DNA of 64,000 bases from Bordetella genomosp. 9 (GTDB lineage: Bacteria; Pseudomonadota; Gammaproteobacteria; Burkholderiales; Burkholderiaceae_B). The position numbers and the translations under genes were made by a program. The notes beneath the pieces are model-generated. The model did not search any database, was not told the origin of the DNA, and was given only the letters and a program-made list of their open reading frames with translations. Positions 47,531 to 57,914 of this stretch are shown in pieces (positions within the stretch are counted from its first letter, which is position 1; every line of letters starts with the position of its first letter). The stretch spans positions 2,728,001 to 2,792,000 of the forward strand of contig NZ_NEVJ01000003.1 in the NCBI RefSeq assembly GCF_002261425.1, read 5' to 3'.

Positions 47531-48454
47531 TCAACGGATGCGTATGCGCGGATCGACGATGCCGTAGGCGATGTCGACCAGCAGGTTGACGATGATGATG
47601 ACCAGCGCCAGCACGGTCACCGCGCCTTGCAGCACCGGATAGTCGCGGGCCGCGATGGCGTCGAAGGCCAGTGTGCCCATGCCCGGCCAGTTGAAGACTT
47701 TCTCGATCACGACGATGCCGCCGATCAGCCCGCCGAACTGCAGGCCGATATAGGTGATCAAGGGAATCGAGCAATTGCGCAGCGCGTGCTTGTACAGCAC
47801 CACGCGTTCGCGCAGGCCCTTGCTGCGCGCCACCATGACGTATTGCGCCGACAACGTTTCCAGCATGGTCGTGCGCACCAGCCGCACGTTGGTCGCGCTC
47901 AAGATCACGCCCATGGTCAGGGCCGGCATGATCAGGCTGAGCGGGCCATCCCACCCCGATGGCGGCAGCAGCGGGAAGGTGATGGACAGCAGCAGCACCA
48001 GCATCAATGCCAGCCAGAAGTTCGGAAAGGACAGGCCCACCAGCGACAGTATGCGTATCGCCTGGTCCGCCGCCTTGCCCTTGTGCACGGCGGCGTGCAC
48101 GCCGAGCGGGATGGAAACCACCAGGGACAGCGCCAGCGACACGAAGGCCAGCAGCAGCGTGGCCGGCAAGGCGTCGCCGATCAGATGCCCCACCGACGTC
48201 CCGCCCATGAAGCTGCGCCCGAAGTCGCCGGTCACGATGCCATGCATATACGACAGGTATTGCACGTAGAACGGCCGGTTCAGGCCCAGGGCCTGGCGGA
48301 TGTTCTGCAGGTCCTGCTCGGTGACGCTACCCGCGCCCTGGCTGAGCATGATGGCGGGGTCGCCGGTCATGCGCACGGCCCAGGACACGAGCAGCGTGAC
48401 CGCGACGATCACGAAGACCGCCTGCAGGACGCGCTTGATCAGAAAGCCGATCAT
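47531..48454 (-). CDS. ABC transporter permease, DppB/OppB type
   Basis: 307 aa. The N-terminal signature MIGFLIKRVLQAVFVIVAVTLLV, the periplasmic loop (LNRPFYVQYLSYMHGIVTGDFGRSF) and the EAA motif (SAQYVMVARSKGLRERVVLYKHALRN) are typical of DppB. The ATG at 48454 is 4 nt after the binding-protein stop and matches the family start; an upstream in-frame start within the previous gene is rejected. Confidence 0.94.
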   Translation of the reverse strand: MIGFLIKRVLQAVFVIVAVTLLVSWAVRMTGDPAIMLSQGAGSVTEQDLQNIRQALGLNRPFYVQYLSYMHGIVTGDFGRSFMGGTSVGHLIGDALPATLLLAFVSLALSLVVSIPLGVHAAVHKGKAADQAIRILSLVGLSFPNFWLALMLVLLLSITFPLLPPSGWDGPLSLIMPALTMGVILSATNVRLVRTTMLETLSAQYVMVARSKGLRERVVLYKHALRNCSIPLITYIGLQFGGLIGGIVVIEKVFNWPGMGTLAFDAIAARDYPVLQGAVTVLALVIIIVNLLVDIAYGIVDPRIRIR

Positions 48455-48458
48455 CGCT

Positions 48459-49988
48459 TCAATCGACGCTGGCGTCGACAAAACGGAAGCGGATATCGCC
48501 AGGCACCGTCAGGTTCTTCACGCGCTTGTTGACGCCCACCACCGTATCCAGCGCGTACAGCGGCATTTCCAGCGCGTTGTCCGCCACATAGGCCGCGATC
48601 TCGCGCAACGTCTTCTGCCGCTCATCCACCTTGTAGGTATTGCGCTGCGCTTCCAGCATCGCGTCCAGCTTGGCGTCCTTGTCGTAGGGATTCCATTTCT
48701 GGCCGGAGTGGTACATCAGGTAGGCGGTGTTGTCGTAGTCGTACGTCCAGCCGCCCCAGTACATCTGCCACATCTCGCCGGTCTTGCCCTGCGGGATGAT
48801 GTCGTTGATCAGCACCGGCGTTTCGTAGGGCTTGATGGTGGTCTTGATGCCCACGCCCTGCAGATAGCCGGCGATCGCCTGCGCCACTTCGCGGAACTGC
48901 GAGTCGCTGCCGCGGATATCCAGCTGGATCGCCGCGCCCGGCTTGACGCCGGCCTTGGCCAGCAGCTTCTTGGCTTCCGCCGGGCTGAAGGGCAGCGGCT
49001 TGAGCGCCGGATCGTAGCCGAACGACAGATCGCCCTGGAAACTGGCGATGGGCTTGGCGTAGCCCAGCAGCAGCTGCTTGATGATGGCGTCGCGGTCGAC
49101 CGCCATGATCAGCGCGCGCCGCACGTCGCGATCCTTGGTGATGCCGCGCGACGTGTCGTAGCGCGCCACGACCGTGCCGGGGCCGCTGGTGCTGACGACG
49201 GTGGCGTTGCTGGACTTCTTGATGGTGTCGACCAGGCCCAGCGGAACCGCGGTGGCGATGTCCACGCGGCCGGCCTGCAGCTCGGCCACCTGCGTGGCCG
49301 GCTCGGCGATGAAGCGGTACACCACCTGGTCCAGCTTGGGCTTGCCGCCCCAGTACTCGTCGTTGCGCGCCAGCGTCAGGCTGATCTTGGGCTTGTACTC
49401 GACGAACTTGAACGGCCCCGTGCCCACCGGATGCTCATTGAAATAGGCGTCGCCTTTTTCCTGGATGTACTTGGGCGGCACGATCATGCCGCCATAGCCG
49501 GCGAGCTTGGTCAGGATGACGGGGTCGGGCCGCTTCATCATGAAATCGACCGTGTGCGCATCCACCACTACCACCTTGTCGATGGAGTTGTAGTTGGATT
49601 GCTGCGGGCCCTTGGCGCCTTCCGCGCCCAGCAGGCGGTCGAAGGTGAACTTGACCGCGTTCGCGTCGAATGGCTCGCCGTCGTGGAACTTGACGTTCTC
49701 GCGCAGCTTGAAGCGGATGCGCGTGTCGTTGTCCAGGAATTCCCAGCTGGTGGCCAGCCCCGGCTGCAGCTTCATGTCCGCGCCGCGCATCGTCAGGCCG
49801 TCGAACAGATTGCTGCCCACCGAGCCCCACCAGGTCACGAAGGTGTCGATGGGATCCCAGCTGCCGGCGTCCTGCGTGATGGCGACGTTCAGCGTGCCGG
49901 CGGCATGCGCCGGTGCGGTGGCGGCCAGCGCGCCGCCGATGGCGAGCGCCGCGCCCAGCGCGCGGGCGGTCTTGGTGAAGGTAAACAT
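48459..49988 (-). CDS. ABC transporter substrate-binding protein, family 5 (DppA-like)
   Basis: 509 aa. A signal peptide (residues about 1-30, ending APAHAA) is followed by the SBP_bac_5 fold: LNVAITQDAGSWDPIDTFV, LATSWEFLDNDTRIRFKLRENVKFHDGEPFDANAVKFTFDR (the family signature), and VGTGPFKFVEYKP. It delivers peptides, glutathione-like or other solutes to the permeases. The start at 49988 has GGAGGCGCTC upstream. Confidence 0.94.
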   Translation of the reverse strand: MFTFTKTARALGAALAIGGALAATAPAHAAGTLNVAITQDAGSWDPIDTFVTWWGSVGSNLFDGLTMRGADMKLQPGLATSWEFLDNDTRIRFKLRENVKFHDGEPFDANAVKFTFDRLLGAEGAKGPQQSNYNSIDKVVVVDAHTVDFMMKRPDPVILTKLAGYGGMIVPPKYIQEKGDAYFNEHPVGTGPFKFVEYKPKISLTLARNDEYWGGKPKLDQVVYRFIAEPATQVAELQAGRVDIATAVPLGLVDTIKKSSNATVVSTSGPGTVVARYDTSRGITKDRDVRRALIMAVDRDAIIKQLLLGYAKPIASFQGDLSFGYDPALKPLPFSPAEAKKLLAKAGVKPGAAIQLDIRGSDSQFREVAQAIAGYLQGVGIKTTIKPYETPVLINDIIPQGKTGEMWQMYWGGWTYDYDNTAYLMYHSGQKWNPYDKDAKLDAMLEAQRNTYKVDERQKTLREIAAYVADNALEMPLYALDTVVGVNKRVKNLTVPGDIRFRFVDASVD

Positions 49989-50053
49989 GAGCGCCTCCAG
50001 GGACGTTGGGTTCGTCGATGACGATAAGGAAAAATGTGCGCGCGCCATGGTCG

Positions 50054-51904
50054 TCAGGCCGCCTGGGCCACCAGGTGCCCCGGCGCGATTTCGATCAAGG
50101 GCACGATCGGCGGCGCGTCGCCGACGCGGCGCACCGGACTGGGGATTTCTCCCGCGATCAGCGTGGTATCGATGTGCCGCCCCGGCTCGGCCACGGGCAC
50201 CGCCGCGAGCAGCTTGCGCGTGTAGGGGTGGCGCGGCGTTTCGAAAATGTCGCGCCGCCGGCCCATCTCGACGATCTGGCCCAGGTACATGACGGCGACG
50301 CGGTGGCTGACCTTTTCCACCACCGCCATGTCATGCGTGATGAACAGGTAGGACAGCCGGCGATCCTTCTGCAGGTCCATCAGCAGGTTCAGGATCTGCG
50401 CCTGTATCGACACGTCGAGCGCGGACACGGATTCGTCGGCGATGATCAGGCTGGGATTGCTGGCCAGCGCCCGCGCGATGCAGACGCGCTGCCGCTGGCC
50501 GCCGGAAAACTCGTGCGGATAGCGGCGCGCGTGCTCGGGGCGCAGCCCGACCTGCTCCAGCAGCTCCGCCACGCGTGCGGCGATGGCTTTTTCACCCGTC
50601 AGCAGGCCGTGCGTGACGATGGGCTCGGCGATGCTGAACCCCACGGTCTTGCGCGGATCCAGCGACGCATAAGGATCCTGGAAGATGTACTGGATCTGCT
50701 GCCGCAGCCGCTGCCGCGCGGCGCCGTCCATGGCGAAGAGGTCGCGCCCTTCGTACAGCACCTGGCCGCTGGTGGGCTCGACCAGCTGCTGCAGCGTCTT
50801 GCCTATGGTCGACTTGCCGCTGCCCGACTCGCCCACCAGCGCCAGGGTCTCGCCGGGATAGATGTCGAAGCTGACGCCTTCCACCGCATGCACCCGGTGC
50901 GTGACGCGCCCCAGGAAGCCGCGCCCGACGTCGAAGCGGGTGGTCAGGTCCCGGACGCTCAGCAAGGGCTGGCTGTAGTCGGCCGTATCCTGCTCGTGGG
51001 TTGCCCCGACTTCGCGCAGGACGTCGCCGTCCAGCACGGTCTGCGGCGTGCGCAGGGGCAGGTCGCGGCCCGTCATGCTGCCCAGCCGCGGCACCGCGGC
51101 CAGCAGCGCGCGGGTATAGGGGTGTTCCGGCGCGCGGAAGATGCGCTCCACGGGCCCCTGCTCCACCTTGCGCCCGCGCAGCATGACGACGACGTCGTCG
51201 GCCATCTCGGCCACCACGCCCATGTCGTGCGTAATGAAGATCACGGCGGTGCCCAGGTCGCGCTGCAGCTCGCGGATGGTGTTCAGGATCTGCGCCTGGA
51301 TGGTCACGTCCAGCGCCGTGGTCGGTTCGTCGGCGATCAGCAGGCGCGGACGGCATGACAAGGCCATCGCGATCATCACCCGCTGGCGCATTCCGCCGGA
51401 AAGCTGATGGGGATAACGGTCCAGCATCTGCGCCGCGTCGGGCAGCCGCACCTTTTGCAGCAAGGCCAGCGCCGCTTCCCGGGCGGCGCCGCGCGAGAGC
51501 CGTTGATGCAGGATGATGGCCTCGGTGATCTGGTCGCCGACCGTGAACACCGGGTTCAGCGAGGTCATCGGCTCCTGGAAGATCATCGCCACGTCGTTGC
51601 CGCGGATGGCGCGCATGTCGTCGTCGGACGCCCGCGTCAGGTCGACCTCGCGGCCCGCCTTGTCGCGCAGCAGGATGCTGCCGGCGACGATGCTGCCGCC
51701 GGTGTAGTCGGTGAGCCGCATGATCGCCATGGACGTCACCGACTTGCCGGAGCCCGATTCGCCGACGATGGCCAGCGTGCGGCCCGGGTGCACCTCGAAG
51801 TCAAGCTGGTCGACGGCGCGGAACGCGCCTTCTTCGGTGGAGAATTCCACCGACACCCCGCGCAGTGTAAGCAGCGGCGAATTCGTATCTGCGGGCGTAG
51901 GCAA
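50054..51904 (-). CDS. ABC transporter ATPase, fused DppD-DppF (two nucleotide-binding domains)
   Basis: About 616 aa with two complete ABC domains. The first has Walker A GESGSGKS, signature LSGGMRQRV and Walker [13 protein letters not shown]. The second has Walker A GESGSGKS, signature FSGGQRQRV and Walker [13 protein letters not shown], plus the oligopeptide C-terminal extension ([14 protein letters not shown]). Fused forms like this (GsiA type) power peptide or glutathione uptake. The start is uncertain: a TTG at 51904 fits, while the open frame back to 52015 runs into a terminator. It is the first gene of the transport operon. Confidence 0.9.
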   Translation of the reverse strand: MPTPADTNSPLLTLRGVSVEFSTEEGAFRAVDQLDFEVHPGRTLAIVGESGSGKSVTSMAIMRLTDYTGGSIVAGSILLRDKAGREVDLTRASDDDMRAIRGNDVAMIFQEPMTSLNPVFTVGDQITEAIILHQRLSRGAAREAALALLQKVRLPDAAQMLDRYPHQLSGGMRQRVMIAMALSCRPRLLIADEPTTALDVTIQAQILNTIRELQRDLGTAVIFITHDMGVVAEMADDVVVMLRGRKVEQGPVERIFRAPEHPYTRALLAAVPRLGSMTGRDLPLRTPQTVLDGDVLREVGATHEQDTADYSQPLLSVRDLTTRFDVGRGFLGRVTHRVHAVEGVSFDIYPGETLALVGESGSGKSTIGKTLQQLVEPTSGQVLYEGRDLFAMDGAARQRLRQQIQYIFQDPYASLDPRKTVGFSIAEPIVTHGLLTGEKAIAARVAELLEQVGLRPEHARRYPHEFSGGQRQRVCIARALASNPSLIIADESVSALDVSIQAQILNLLMDLQKDRRLSYLFITHDMAVVEKVSHRVAVMYLGQIVEMGRRRDIFETPRHPYTRKLLAAVPVAEPGRHIDTTLIAGEIPSPVRRVGDAPPIVPLIEIAPGHLVAQAA

Positions 51905-52013
51905 GGAAAAGGGCCAAGCGTGAAGAAACCAGGATGTTAACGATTTATCGGTAAATCTTGAACAAGCCCGGGCGTCCGGGGGCCTCGGGGGAAACCCTGC
52001 TTGCGCGGCGCAC

Positions 52014-52039
52014 AAAAAAAGGGGCCTCCGCCCCTTTTT
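52014..52039. terminator. Strong bidirectional terminator after the spoVR-like gene
   Basis: A GGGGC-rich hairpin (GGGGC ctcc GCCCC) lies between seven A and five T, so it works on both strands. On the minus strand it ends the prkA-yeaH-spoVR operon, 17 nt after the SpoVR stop. Confidence 0.9.
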
Positions 52040-52055
52040 GTCCCGCCCATCGGTG

Positions 52056-53591
52056 TCAGATCGTCAATTCCCGGAAGGCCAGCGTGTGCCCGTCGGCGTC
52101 CGTTTCTTCCATCCGCACCTTGAAGCCCCACAGGCGCGCCAGATGTTTCATCACCTGGTCGGCTTCTTCCGGCACCAGCGGCCTGCCCCGCGTCTGCTGA
52201 TGGCGCAGGACCAGCGAGCGATCCGTATCGCGGTTGTACTGCAACACCTGGACGTCGGGCACCAGATTGTCGCGATTATGCTGTTCCGCCAGCAGCTTGC
52301 GCACGTGGCGATAGCCTTCGTCGTCGTGGATGGCGACCACTTCCAGCTGGGGATTTTCCTCGTGATCGGAGATCGCGAAGAAGCGGAAATCGCGGATGAG
52401 CTTGGGCGACAGGTACTGCGAGATAAAGGACTCGTCCTTGAAGTTGCGCATGGCGAAGTCCAGCGTCTTCAGCCAATCGGCCCCGGCGATGTCCGGGAAC
52501 CAGCGGCGGTCCTCCTCCGTCGGGTTTTCGCAGATGCGCCGGATGTCGGACATCATGGCAAAGCCCAGGGCATAAGGATTGATGCCTCCGTAGCCGCGCT
52601 GGTCGAAGCCGCGCTGGCTCACCACGCTGGTATGGCTGTGCAGGAATTCGATCATGAAGCCATCGTCGACCAGCCCTTTTTCATGCAGGCGGTTCAGGAT
52701 GGTGTAGTGCCAGAACGTCGCCCAGCCTTCGTTCATCACCTTGGTCTGCATCTGCGGGTAGTAGTACTGCGCCACCTTGCGGACGATGCGCACCAGCTCG
52801 CGCTGCCAGGTCTGCAGCTTGGGCGAGTACTTCTCGATGAAGTACAGGATGTTTTCCTCGGGCTCGGCCGGGAACACGGCCTTCCGGGTCGTATCCTGCT
52901 GCTCGGCCTTGGGCACGGTGCGCCACAGGTCGTTGAACTGCACCCGCTGGTATTCCTCGCGATCGGCCACCCGCTGCAGCTCTTCCTTGTAGGACACCGG
53001 GTTGGGCCGCTTGTAGCGGTCGACGCCATGGGACGACAGCGCATGGCAGGAATCGATGATCTCTTCGACCGCCTCGATGCCATAGCGCTCTTCGCAGGCC
53101 ATGACGTAGTTCCGCGCGAAGACCAGGTAATCCAGCACGCCTTCGGCGTCGGTCCACTGGCGGAACAGGTAATTCCCCTTGAAGAAGGAATTATGGCCAT
53201 AGCAGGCGTGCGCGATCACCAACGCCTGCATCGCCATGGAGTTTTCCTCCATCAGGTAGGAGATGCAGGGGTTGGAGTTGATGACGATCTCGTACGCCAG
53301 ACCCTGCACGCCGCGCCGGTATGCCTGTTCGTTGCGGATGAATTCCTTGCCGTACGACCAGTGCGGATAGCCGACCGGCAGCCCGGCGGACGCATACGCG
53401 TCCAGCATCTGCTCGGACGTGATGATCTCGATCTGGTTGGGATAGGTGTCCAGCTTGAACTCGGCCGCGACCTCGGCGATGGCTTCGTCGTAACGGCGGA
53501 TCAGGTCGAAGGTCCACTCGGATCCGGTGGAAATCGGCTCCATCGATCGATCCGCGCGAGGCGCTTCCAGACTGCTCAATAGGCTGCTCAT
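52056..53591 (-). CDS. SpoVR family protein (YcgB-like)
   Basis: 511 aa, the usual length. Family landmarks: [71 protein letters not shown] and [11 protein letters not shown]. In bacteria without spores the gene accompanies prkA and yeaH and is induced by stationary phase or nitrogen stress; the molecular role is poorly known. The conserved His/Glu clusters ([19 protein letters not shown]) suggest metal binding. The chosen start has AGGGTATGT upstream. Confidence 0.95.
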   Translation of the reverse strand: MSSLLSSLEAPRADRSMEPISTGSEWTFDLIRRYDEAIAEVAAEFKLDTYPNQIEIITSEQMLDAYASAGLPVGYPHWSYGKEFIRNEQAYRRGVQGLAYEIVINSNPCISYLMEENSMAMQALVIAHACYGHNSFFKGNYLFRQWTDAEGVLDYLVFARNYVMACEERYGIEAVEEIIDSCHALSSHGVDRYKRPNPVSYKEELQRVADREEYQRVQFNDLWRTVPKAEQQDTTRKAVFPAEPEENILYFIEKYSPKLQTWQRELVRIVRKVAQYYYPQMQTKVMNEGWATFWHYTILNRLHEKGLVDDGFMIEFLHSHTSVVSQRGFDQRGYGGINPYALGFAMMSDIRRICENPTEEDRRWFPDIAGADWLKTLDFAMRNFKDESFISQYLSPKLIRDFRFFAISDHEENPQLEVVAIHDDEGYRHVRKLLAEQHNRDNLVPDVQVLQYNRDTDRSLVLRHQQTRGRPLVPEEADQVMKHLARLWGFKVRMEETDADGHTLAFRELTI

Positions 53592-53658
53592 ACATACCCT
53601 CCTGTCACTGCGCGGCCTGCTCCCAAGGGAGCATTCGCGCTTGGGGCGTCCCGATCGC

Positions 53659-54924
53659 TCATGCCACGGCCTCTTTCCGGAACAGCTCGTGGAAGACGGA
53701 GAAAATCTCGCCACGCTCGGAGATGCGGCGCATGACGAAATGCTCCGCCGGCTCACGCTCGTATTCCGCCCACAGGCTGCTCTTGCGCACGTCGTGGGTG
53801 TCGTGGATTTCGATGTAGGCGAAATAACGGGCCGCCGGCAGCAGGTGCTCGGACAGATACCGCGCGCTGCGCGCCGCGTCCGCGCCGAAGGAATCGCCGT
53901 CGCTGGCCTGCGCGGCGTAGATGTTCCAGGTGGACGGCGAATAGCGCTTTTCGATGATGTCGTTCATGAGCTCCAGGGCCGATAGCACCACGGTGCCGCC
54001 GCTCTTGGGATCATGGAAGAACGTGTCTTCGTCGACTTCTTCCGCATTGTCCGTATGGCGGATGAAGACCAGTTCGACACGCTCGTACTTGCGCATCAGG
54101 AACAGGTACAGCAGCGTGAAGAAGCGCTTGGCCAGGTCCTTCTTGTTCTCATCCATGGACCCCGAGACGTCCATCAGGCAGAACATGACCGCGCGCGCCA
54201 TCGGCACGGCCACGGACACGCGATGCCGGTAGCGCAGGTCGATTTCGTCCAGGAAGGGCACGCGGGAGACGCGCTCCCGCGCGGATTCGACTTCGGCGCG
54301 CGCGGCGTCCAGCAGCGCCACGGAAGCGCCGCCGCGCTCCAGCTCTTCCAGCTTGTCTTCGGCTTCGGTCAGTTCGCGGCGTGCGCCGATGCTCAGCGCG
54401 ATACGCCGCGACAGGGAGGCCTTCAAGGTACGTCCCACCGCCAGCGAACTGGGCGAGCCGCTCGTGGTGTAGCCCGCGCGGTGCCATTTCTTCTGGTGCA
54501 CGTCGCCCAGCTGGTTGCGCGCCAGGTGCGGCAGCTCCAGGTCCTCGAAGAAAAAGTTCAGGAACTCGGCCCGCGACAGGGTGAAGGTGAACTGATCCAC
54601 CGAATCGCCTTCGCCGGGATCGCCGCTGCCGCCACCCTGCCCGCCCCCGTCGGGACGGTCTATGGTGTCGCCCTTGGCGAATTCCCGGTTGCCCGGATGC
54701 ACGATTTCGCGGTCCCCGCCGGCGCCATGGCGCAGCCGGGGCTCGGAGATATCCCGGGTGGGAAGGTTGATCTCCCCACCCTGGTCCATCTCTTCGATCG
54801 AGCGCTCGCGTATCAGGTCCCGCACCGCCTTACGAACCTGGGTTTTGTAGCGCCGCAGGAACCGCTCGCGGTTCACGGTGCTCTTGTTGCGTCCGTTGAG
54901 ACGACGATCGATAAGTGAATTCAT
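53659..54924 (-). CDS. yeaH: YeaH/YhbH family protein (DUF444, VWA-like)
   Basis: 421 aa. The N-terminus (SLIDRRLNGRNKSTVNRERFLRRYK) and the central VWA-like domain with the MIDAS motif MDVSGSMDE are diagnostic of DUF444. A Gly/Asp-rich linker (GGGQGGGSGDPGEGDS) separates the two halves. It is thought to act with the PrkA kinase as substrate or partner in the stress response. It lies 10 nt downstream of prkA and 67 nt upstream of the spoVR-like gene. Confidence 0.94.
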   Translation of the reverse strand: MNSLIDRRLNGRNKSTVNRERFLRRYKTQVRKAVRDLIRERSIEEMDQGGEINLPTRDISEPRLRHGAGGDREIVHPGNREFAKGDTIDRPDGGGQGGGSGDPGEGDSVDQFTFTLSRAEFLNFFFEDLELPHLARNQLGDVHQKKWHRAGYTTSGSPSSLAVGRTLKASLSRRIALSIGARRELTEAEDKLEELERGGASVALLDAARAEVESARERVSRVPFLDEIDLRYRHRVSVAVPMARAVMFCLMDVSGSMDENKKDLAKRFFTLLYLFLMRKYERVELVFIRHTDNAEEVDEDTFFHDPKSGGTVVLSALELMNDIIEKRYSPSTWNIYAAQASDGDSFGADAARSARYLSEHLLPAARYFAYIEIHDTHDVRKSSLWAEYEREPAEHFVMRRISERGEIFSVFHELFRKEAVA

Positions 54925-54934
54925 ACTACCTCGC

Positions 54935-56860
54935 TCAGGAGGACTTTCTCACCCGCAAATACCACTCGCACAACAGGCGAACCTGCTTTTCGGTATAGCC
55001 TTTTTCGACCATGCGCTCGACGAAGCTCTGGTGCTTGCTCTTGTCCTCGGCCGACGCCTTGGCGTTGAACGAGATGACCGGCAGCAGGTCTTCCGTGTTC
55101 GAGAACATCTTCTTCTCGATGACTTCGCGCAGCTTTTCGTAGCTGGTCCACGTGGGATTGCGGCCGCTGTTGTTGGCGCGGGCGCGCAGCACGAAGTTGA
55201 CGATCTCGTTGCGGAAGTCCTTGGGATTGGCGATCCCGGCCGGTTTCTCGATCTTTTCCAGTTCGTCGTTCAGGGCCGACCGGTCGAAGCTTTCGCCGGT
55301 TTCCGGATCGCGGAATTCCTCGTCCTGGATCCAGCAGTCGGCGAAGGTCACGTAGCGGTCGAAAATGTTCTGCCCGTATTCGGAATAGGATTCCAGGTAA
55401 GCCGTCTGGATTTCCTTGCCGATGAACTCGGCATAGCGCGGCGCCAGGTAGCCCTTGATGAATTCCAGGTAGCGGCGGCGCGTGTCTTCCGGAAAATCCT
55501 CGCGGGCGATGCGCTGCTCCAGGACGTACATCAGGTGCACAGGGTTGGCCGCGACCTCGGTCTGGTCGTAGTTGAAGACGCTGGACAGGATCTTGTACGC
55601 GAAACGGGTCGACACGCCATTCATGCCCTCATCCGTCCCCGCATAATCCTTGTATTCCTGCAGGGCCTTGGCCTTGGGGTCCACGTCCTTCAGGCTTTCG
55701 CCGTCGTACACGCGCATCTTGGAATAGATGCTGGAATTCTCCGGCTCCTTCAGGCGGGTCAGCACCGAGAACTGCGCCATCATGTCCAGCGTGCCGGGCG
55801 CGCACGGCGCTTCGGCCAGCGAGCTGTTATGCAGCAGCTTGCTGTAGATCTGGATTTCTTCCGTCACCTGCAGGCAGTACGGCACCTTGACGATGTAGAT
55901 ACGGTCCAGGAAAGCTTCGTTGTGGCGGTTGTTGCGGAAGGTCTGCCATTCGGACTCGTTGGAGTGCGCCAGGATGCTGCCGTTGAAGGGAATCGCGGAA
56001 AAACCCTCGGTACCCTTGAAGTTGCCTTCCTGCGTGGCCGTCAGCAGGGGGTGCAGCATCTTGATGGGCGCCTTGAACATTTCCACGAATTCCAGCAGCC
56101 CCTGGTTGGCCAGGCACAGGCCGCCGGAATAGCTGTAGGCGTCCGGATCGTCCTGCGAAAAACGATCCAGCTTGCGGATATCCACCTTGCCCACCAGGGA
56201 CGAAATATCCTGGTTGTTCTCATCGCCCGGTTCGGTCTTGGCGATGGCCACCTGGCGCAGCACGGAAGGATTCACGCGCACCACGCGGAACTGCGAGATA
56301 TCGCCATCGAATTCGCGCAGCCGCTTGACCGCCCACGGCGACATGATGCCGCTCAGGTAACGACGCGGTATGCCGTATTCCTGTTCCAGCGTGTCGGCGA
56401 AGCGGTTGGGATTGAACAGGCCCAGCGGCGTTTCGTTGACGGGCGAGCCCTTGAGGCAGTAGATCGGGTAGCTTTCCATGAGCGTCTTCAGACGCTCGGC
56501 GATGGAGGACTTCCCGCCGCCCACCGGGCCCAGCAGATACAGAATCTGCTTGCGTTCTTCCAGGCCCTGCGCGGCATGCTTGAAGAACGACACGATCTGG
56601 GCGATCACGTCCTCCATGCCGAAGAATTCCTTGAAGGCCGGATAACGACGGATCACCCTGTTGGAGAACAAGCGGGACAGCCGCAGGTCGTTGCGCGTGT
56701 CGACGAGTTCGGGTTCACCGATCGCAGCGAGCATCCGTTCCGCGGGGCTGGCGTAAACCATGGGGTCACGCTTGCACAGGTTCAGGTATTCCTCGAGCGA
56801 GAGCTCGGTTTCCTGTTCACGGGCATACTGCGATTTGAAGCCTTCGACGATGTTCAGCAT
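54935..56860 (-). CDS. prkA: PrkA family serine protein kinase (AAA+ N-terminal)
   Basis: 641 aa. The AAA-like N-terminal domain carries Walker A LLGPVGGGKSS at about 109-119 and a Walker B region later; the C-terminal PrkA domain (FNYDQTEVAANPVHLMYVLEQRI, FVERMVEKGYTEKQVRLLCEWYLRV) completes the family. In E. coli the homologue YeaG acts in nitrogen starvation and stationary phase, and B. subtilis PrkA behaves as an AAA protease-like protein; kinase activity is debated. First gene of the operon; AGGTATCCC precedes the ATG. Confidence 0.95.
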   Translation of the reverse strand: MLNIVEGFKSQYAREQETELSLEEYLNLCKRDPMVYASPAERMLAAIGEPELVDTRNDLRLSRLFSNRVIRRYPAFKEFFGMEDVIAQIVSFFKHAAQGLEERKQILYLLGPVGGGKSSIAERLKTLMESYPIYCLKGSPVNETPLGLFNPNRFADTLEQEYGIPRRYLSGIMSPWAVKRLREFDGDISQFRVVRVNPSVLRQVAIAKTEPGDENNQDISSLVGKVDIRKLDRFSQDDPDAYSYSGGLCLANQGLLEFVEMFKAPIKMLHPLLTATQEGNFKGTEGFSAIPFNGSILAHSNESEWQTFRNNRHNEAFLDRIYIVKVPYCLQVTEEIQIYSKLLHNSSLAEAPCAPGTLDMMAQFSVLTRLKEPENSSIYSKMRVYDGESLKDVDPKAKALQEYKDYAGTDEGMNGVSTRFAYKILSSVFNYDQTEVAANPVHLMYVLEQRIAREDFPEDTRRRYLEFIKGYLAPRYAEFIGKEIQTAYLESYSEYGQNIFDRYVTFADCWIQDEEFRDPETGESFDRSALNDELEKIEKPAGIANPKDFRNEIVNFVLRARANNSGRNPTWTSYEKLREVIEKKMFSNTEDLLPVISFNAKASAEDKSKHQSFVERMVEKGYTEKQVRLLCEWYLRVRKSS

Positions 56861-56923
56861 CGGGATACCTCCAACAACATCAGAAAAGGGCTAGCCGTCC
56901 GTCAACCTCATTGTGTGCCCTAT

Positions 56924-56940
56924 TTGCATCCATGTCGCCA
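56924..56940 (-). promoter_or_regulatory. Candidate sigma-54 promoter for prkA-yeaH-spoVR
   Basis: The minus strand reads TGGCGACATGGATGCAA, with GG and GC exactly 10 bp apart as required at -24/-12. Transcription would start about 50 nt before the prkA ATG. Sigma-54 control of the homologous E. coli yeaGH operon makes this plausible. The remaining 56941-57153 holds no gene; enhancer sites were not identified. Confidence 0.5.
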
Positions 56941-57153
56941 GTGGTCTTCACCATACACAGATAGAGGTGACGCTATGTTGCTTTCCCCACACACAGCTTT
57001 TGCAACGGAAATACGGCCCTATGAGTTAGTCCTATATCGAGCAGCGCAAGTTCCGCTCGGGTAAACGACTGAAATTATTTTTGGAAAGCGTTTGGTTCCC
57101 CTTCATACCGTTGCGAAAAATCATGACGACGTGGCTGGTAAAAGCAGCTTGAT

Positions 57154-57792
57154 TCAGGCGTCCGGCAAGCCCGCGACGGTGGACACCCGCATCATGCGTT
57201 CGACGTAGCGCGCGATCGTGTCGATTTCCAAGTTCACTTTGTCGCCTACGTTTACGTTACGCAACGTGGTCATGTTTTGGGTATGGGGAATTACGTTAAT
57301 GGTGATGTCACTACCCTCCGCGCCGTCCTGTACGCCATTTACCGTAAGGCTGATGCCATTCACCGTAACAGAGCCTTTGTAGGCCAGATATTTGGCCATT
57401 TCGTTTGGCGCGCGGATGATAAGCTCCCGCGATTCTCCTATCGGCGCATACGCGACGACGGTACCCAAACCGTCCACATGGCCGGAAACCAGATGGCCGC
57501 CCAGGGCATCTCCGACACGCAGCGCTTTTTCCAGATTCACTTCACCTGGCCGATCCAGGCCGGCGGTCAGGCGCAGGCTTTCGCGCGAAATATCGATGTC
57601 GAAGCGGTTGCCATCCAAGGCCACCACGGTCATGCAGGCGCCCTGCACGGCGATCGAGTCGCCCAACTGGACATCGGCCAGCCCCAAGCTACCCGCATCG
57701 ATGCGCACGCGGGCGCCGCCGCCGCCGTCCTTCGATTCATAGGGCTGCACTTGCATGATGCGGCCCACTGCCGCGACGATGCCGGTAAACAT
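57154..57792 (-). CDS. ribE: Riboflavin synthase, alpha chain
   Basis: 212 aa with the two lumazine-binding repeats: MFTGIVAAVGRI, VQGACMTVV, ESLRLTAG and GHLVSGHVDGLG in the first; SVTVNGISLTVNGV and TTLRNVNVGDKVNLEID in the second. It dismutates two 6,7-dimethyl-8-ribityllumazine to riboflavin in the cytoplasm. The ATG at 57792 has GGAGC upstream; two extra N-terminal residues are possible from 57798. It lies 122 nt downstream of ribD, same strand. Gene naming varies (ribC or ribE). Confidence 0.95.
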   Translation of the reverse strand: MFTGIVAAVGRIMQVQPYESKDGGGGARVRIDAGSLGLADVQLGDSIAVQGACMTVVALDGNRFDIDISRESLRLTAGLDRPGEVNLEKALRVGDALGGHLVSGHVDGLGTVVAYAPIGESRELIIRAPNEMAKYLAYKGSVTVNGISLTVNGVQDGAEGSDITINVIPHTQNMTTLRNVNVGDKVNLEIDTIARYVERMMRVSTVAGLPDA

Positions 57793-57914
57793 AAACATGC
57801 TCCTGGATAGATCTTTGACTTGGATATCGGCGCCGTCGCCAGACACTGCGCATACGGCGCGCCCGGGCCTGTTGGCCTGTCAGCCCGCTGGCGATAGGCT
57901 ACACCGCGGACGTC

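Noticed and set aside
44974..47589. 871-codon plus-strand open frame opposite the M14-like peptidase and permease genes
   Set aside because: It is antisense to genes with clear motifs; long antisense frames are expected at this GC content. Its His/Arg/Gln-rich translation has no domain.
54878..57064. 728-codon plus-strand open frame opposite prkA
   Set aside because: Shadow of a well-conserved gene; composition (His/Arg/Val-rich) is typical of an antisense reading.
57793..57914. FMN riboswitch near the riboflavin genes
   Set aside because: The 122 bp between ribD and riboflavin synthase show no conserved RFN-type stems or purine-rich multiloop that I can recognise.
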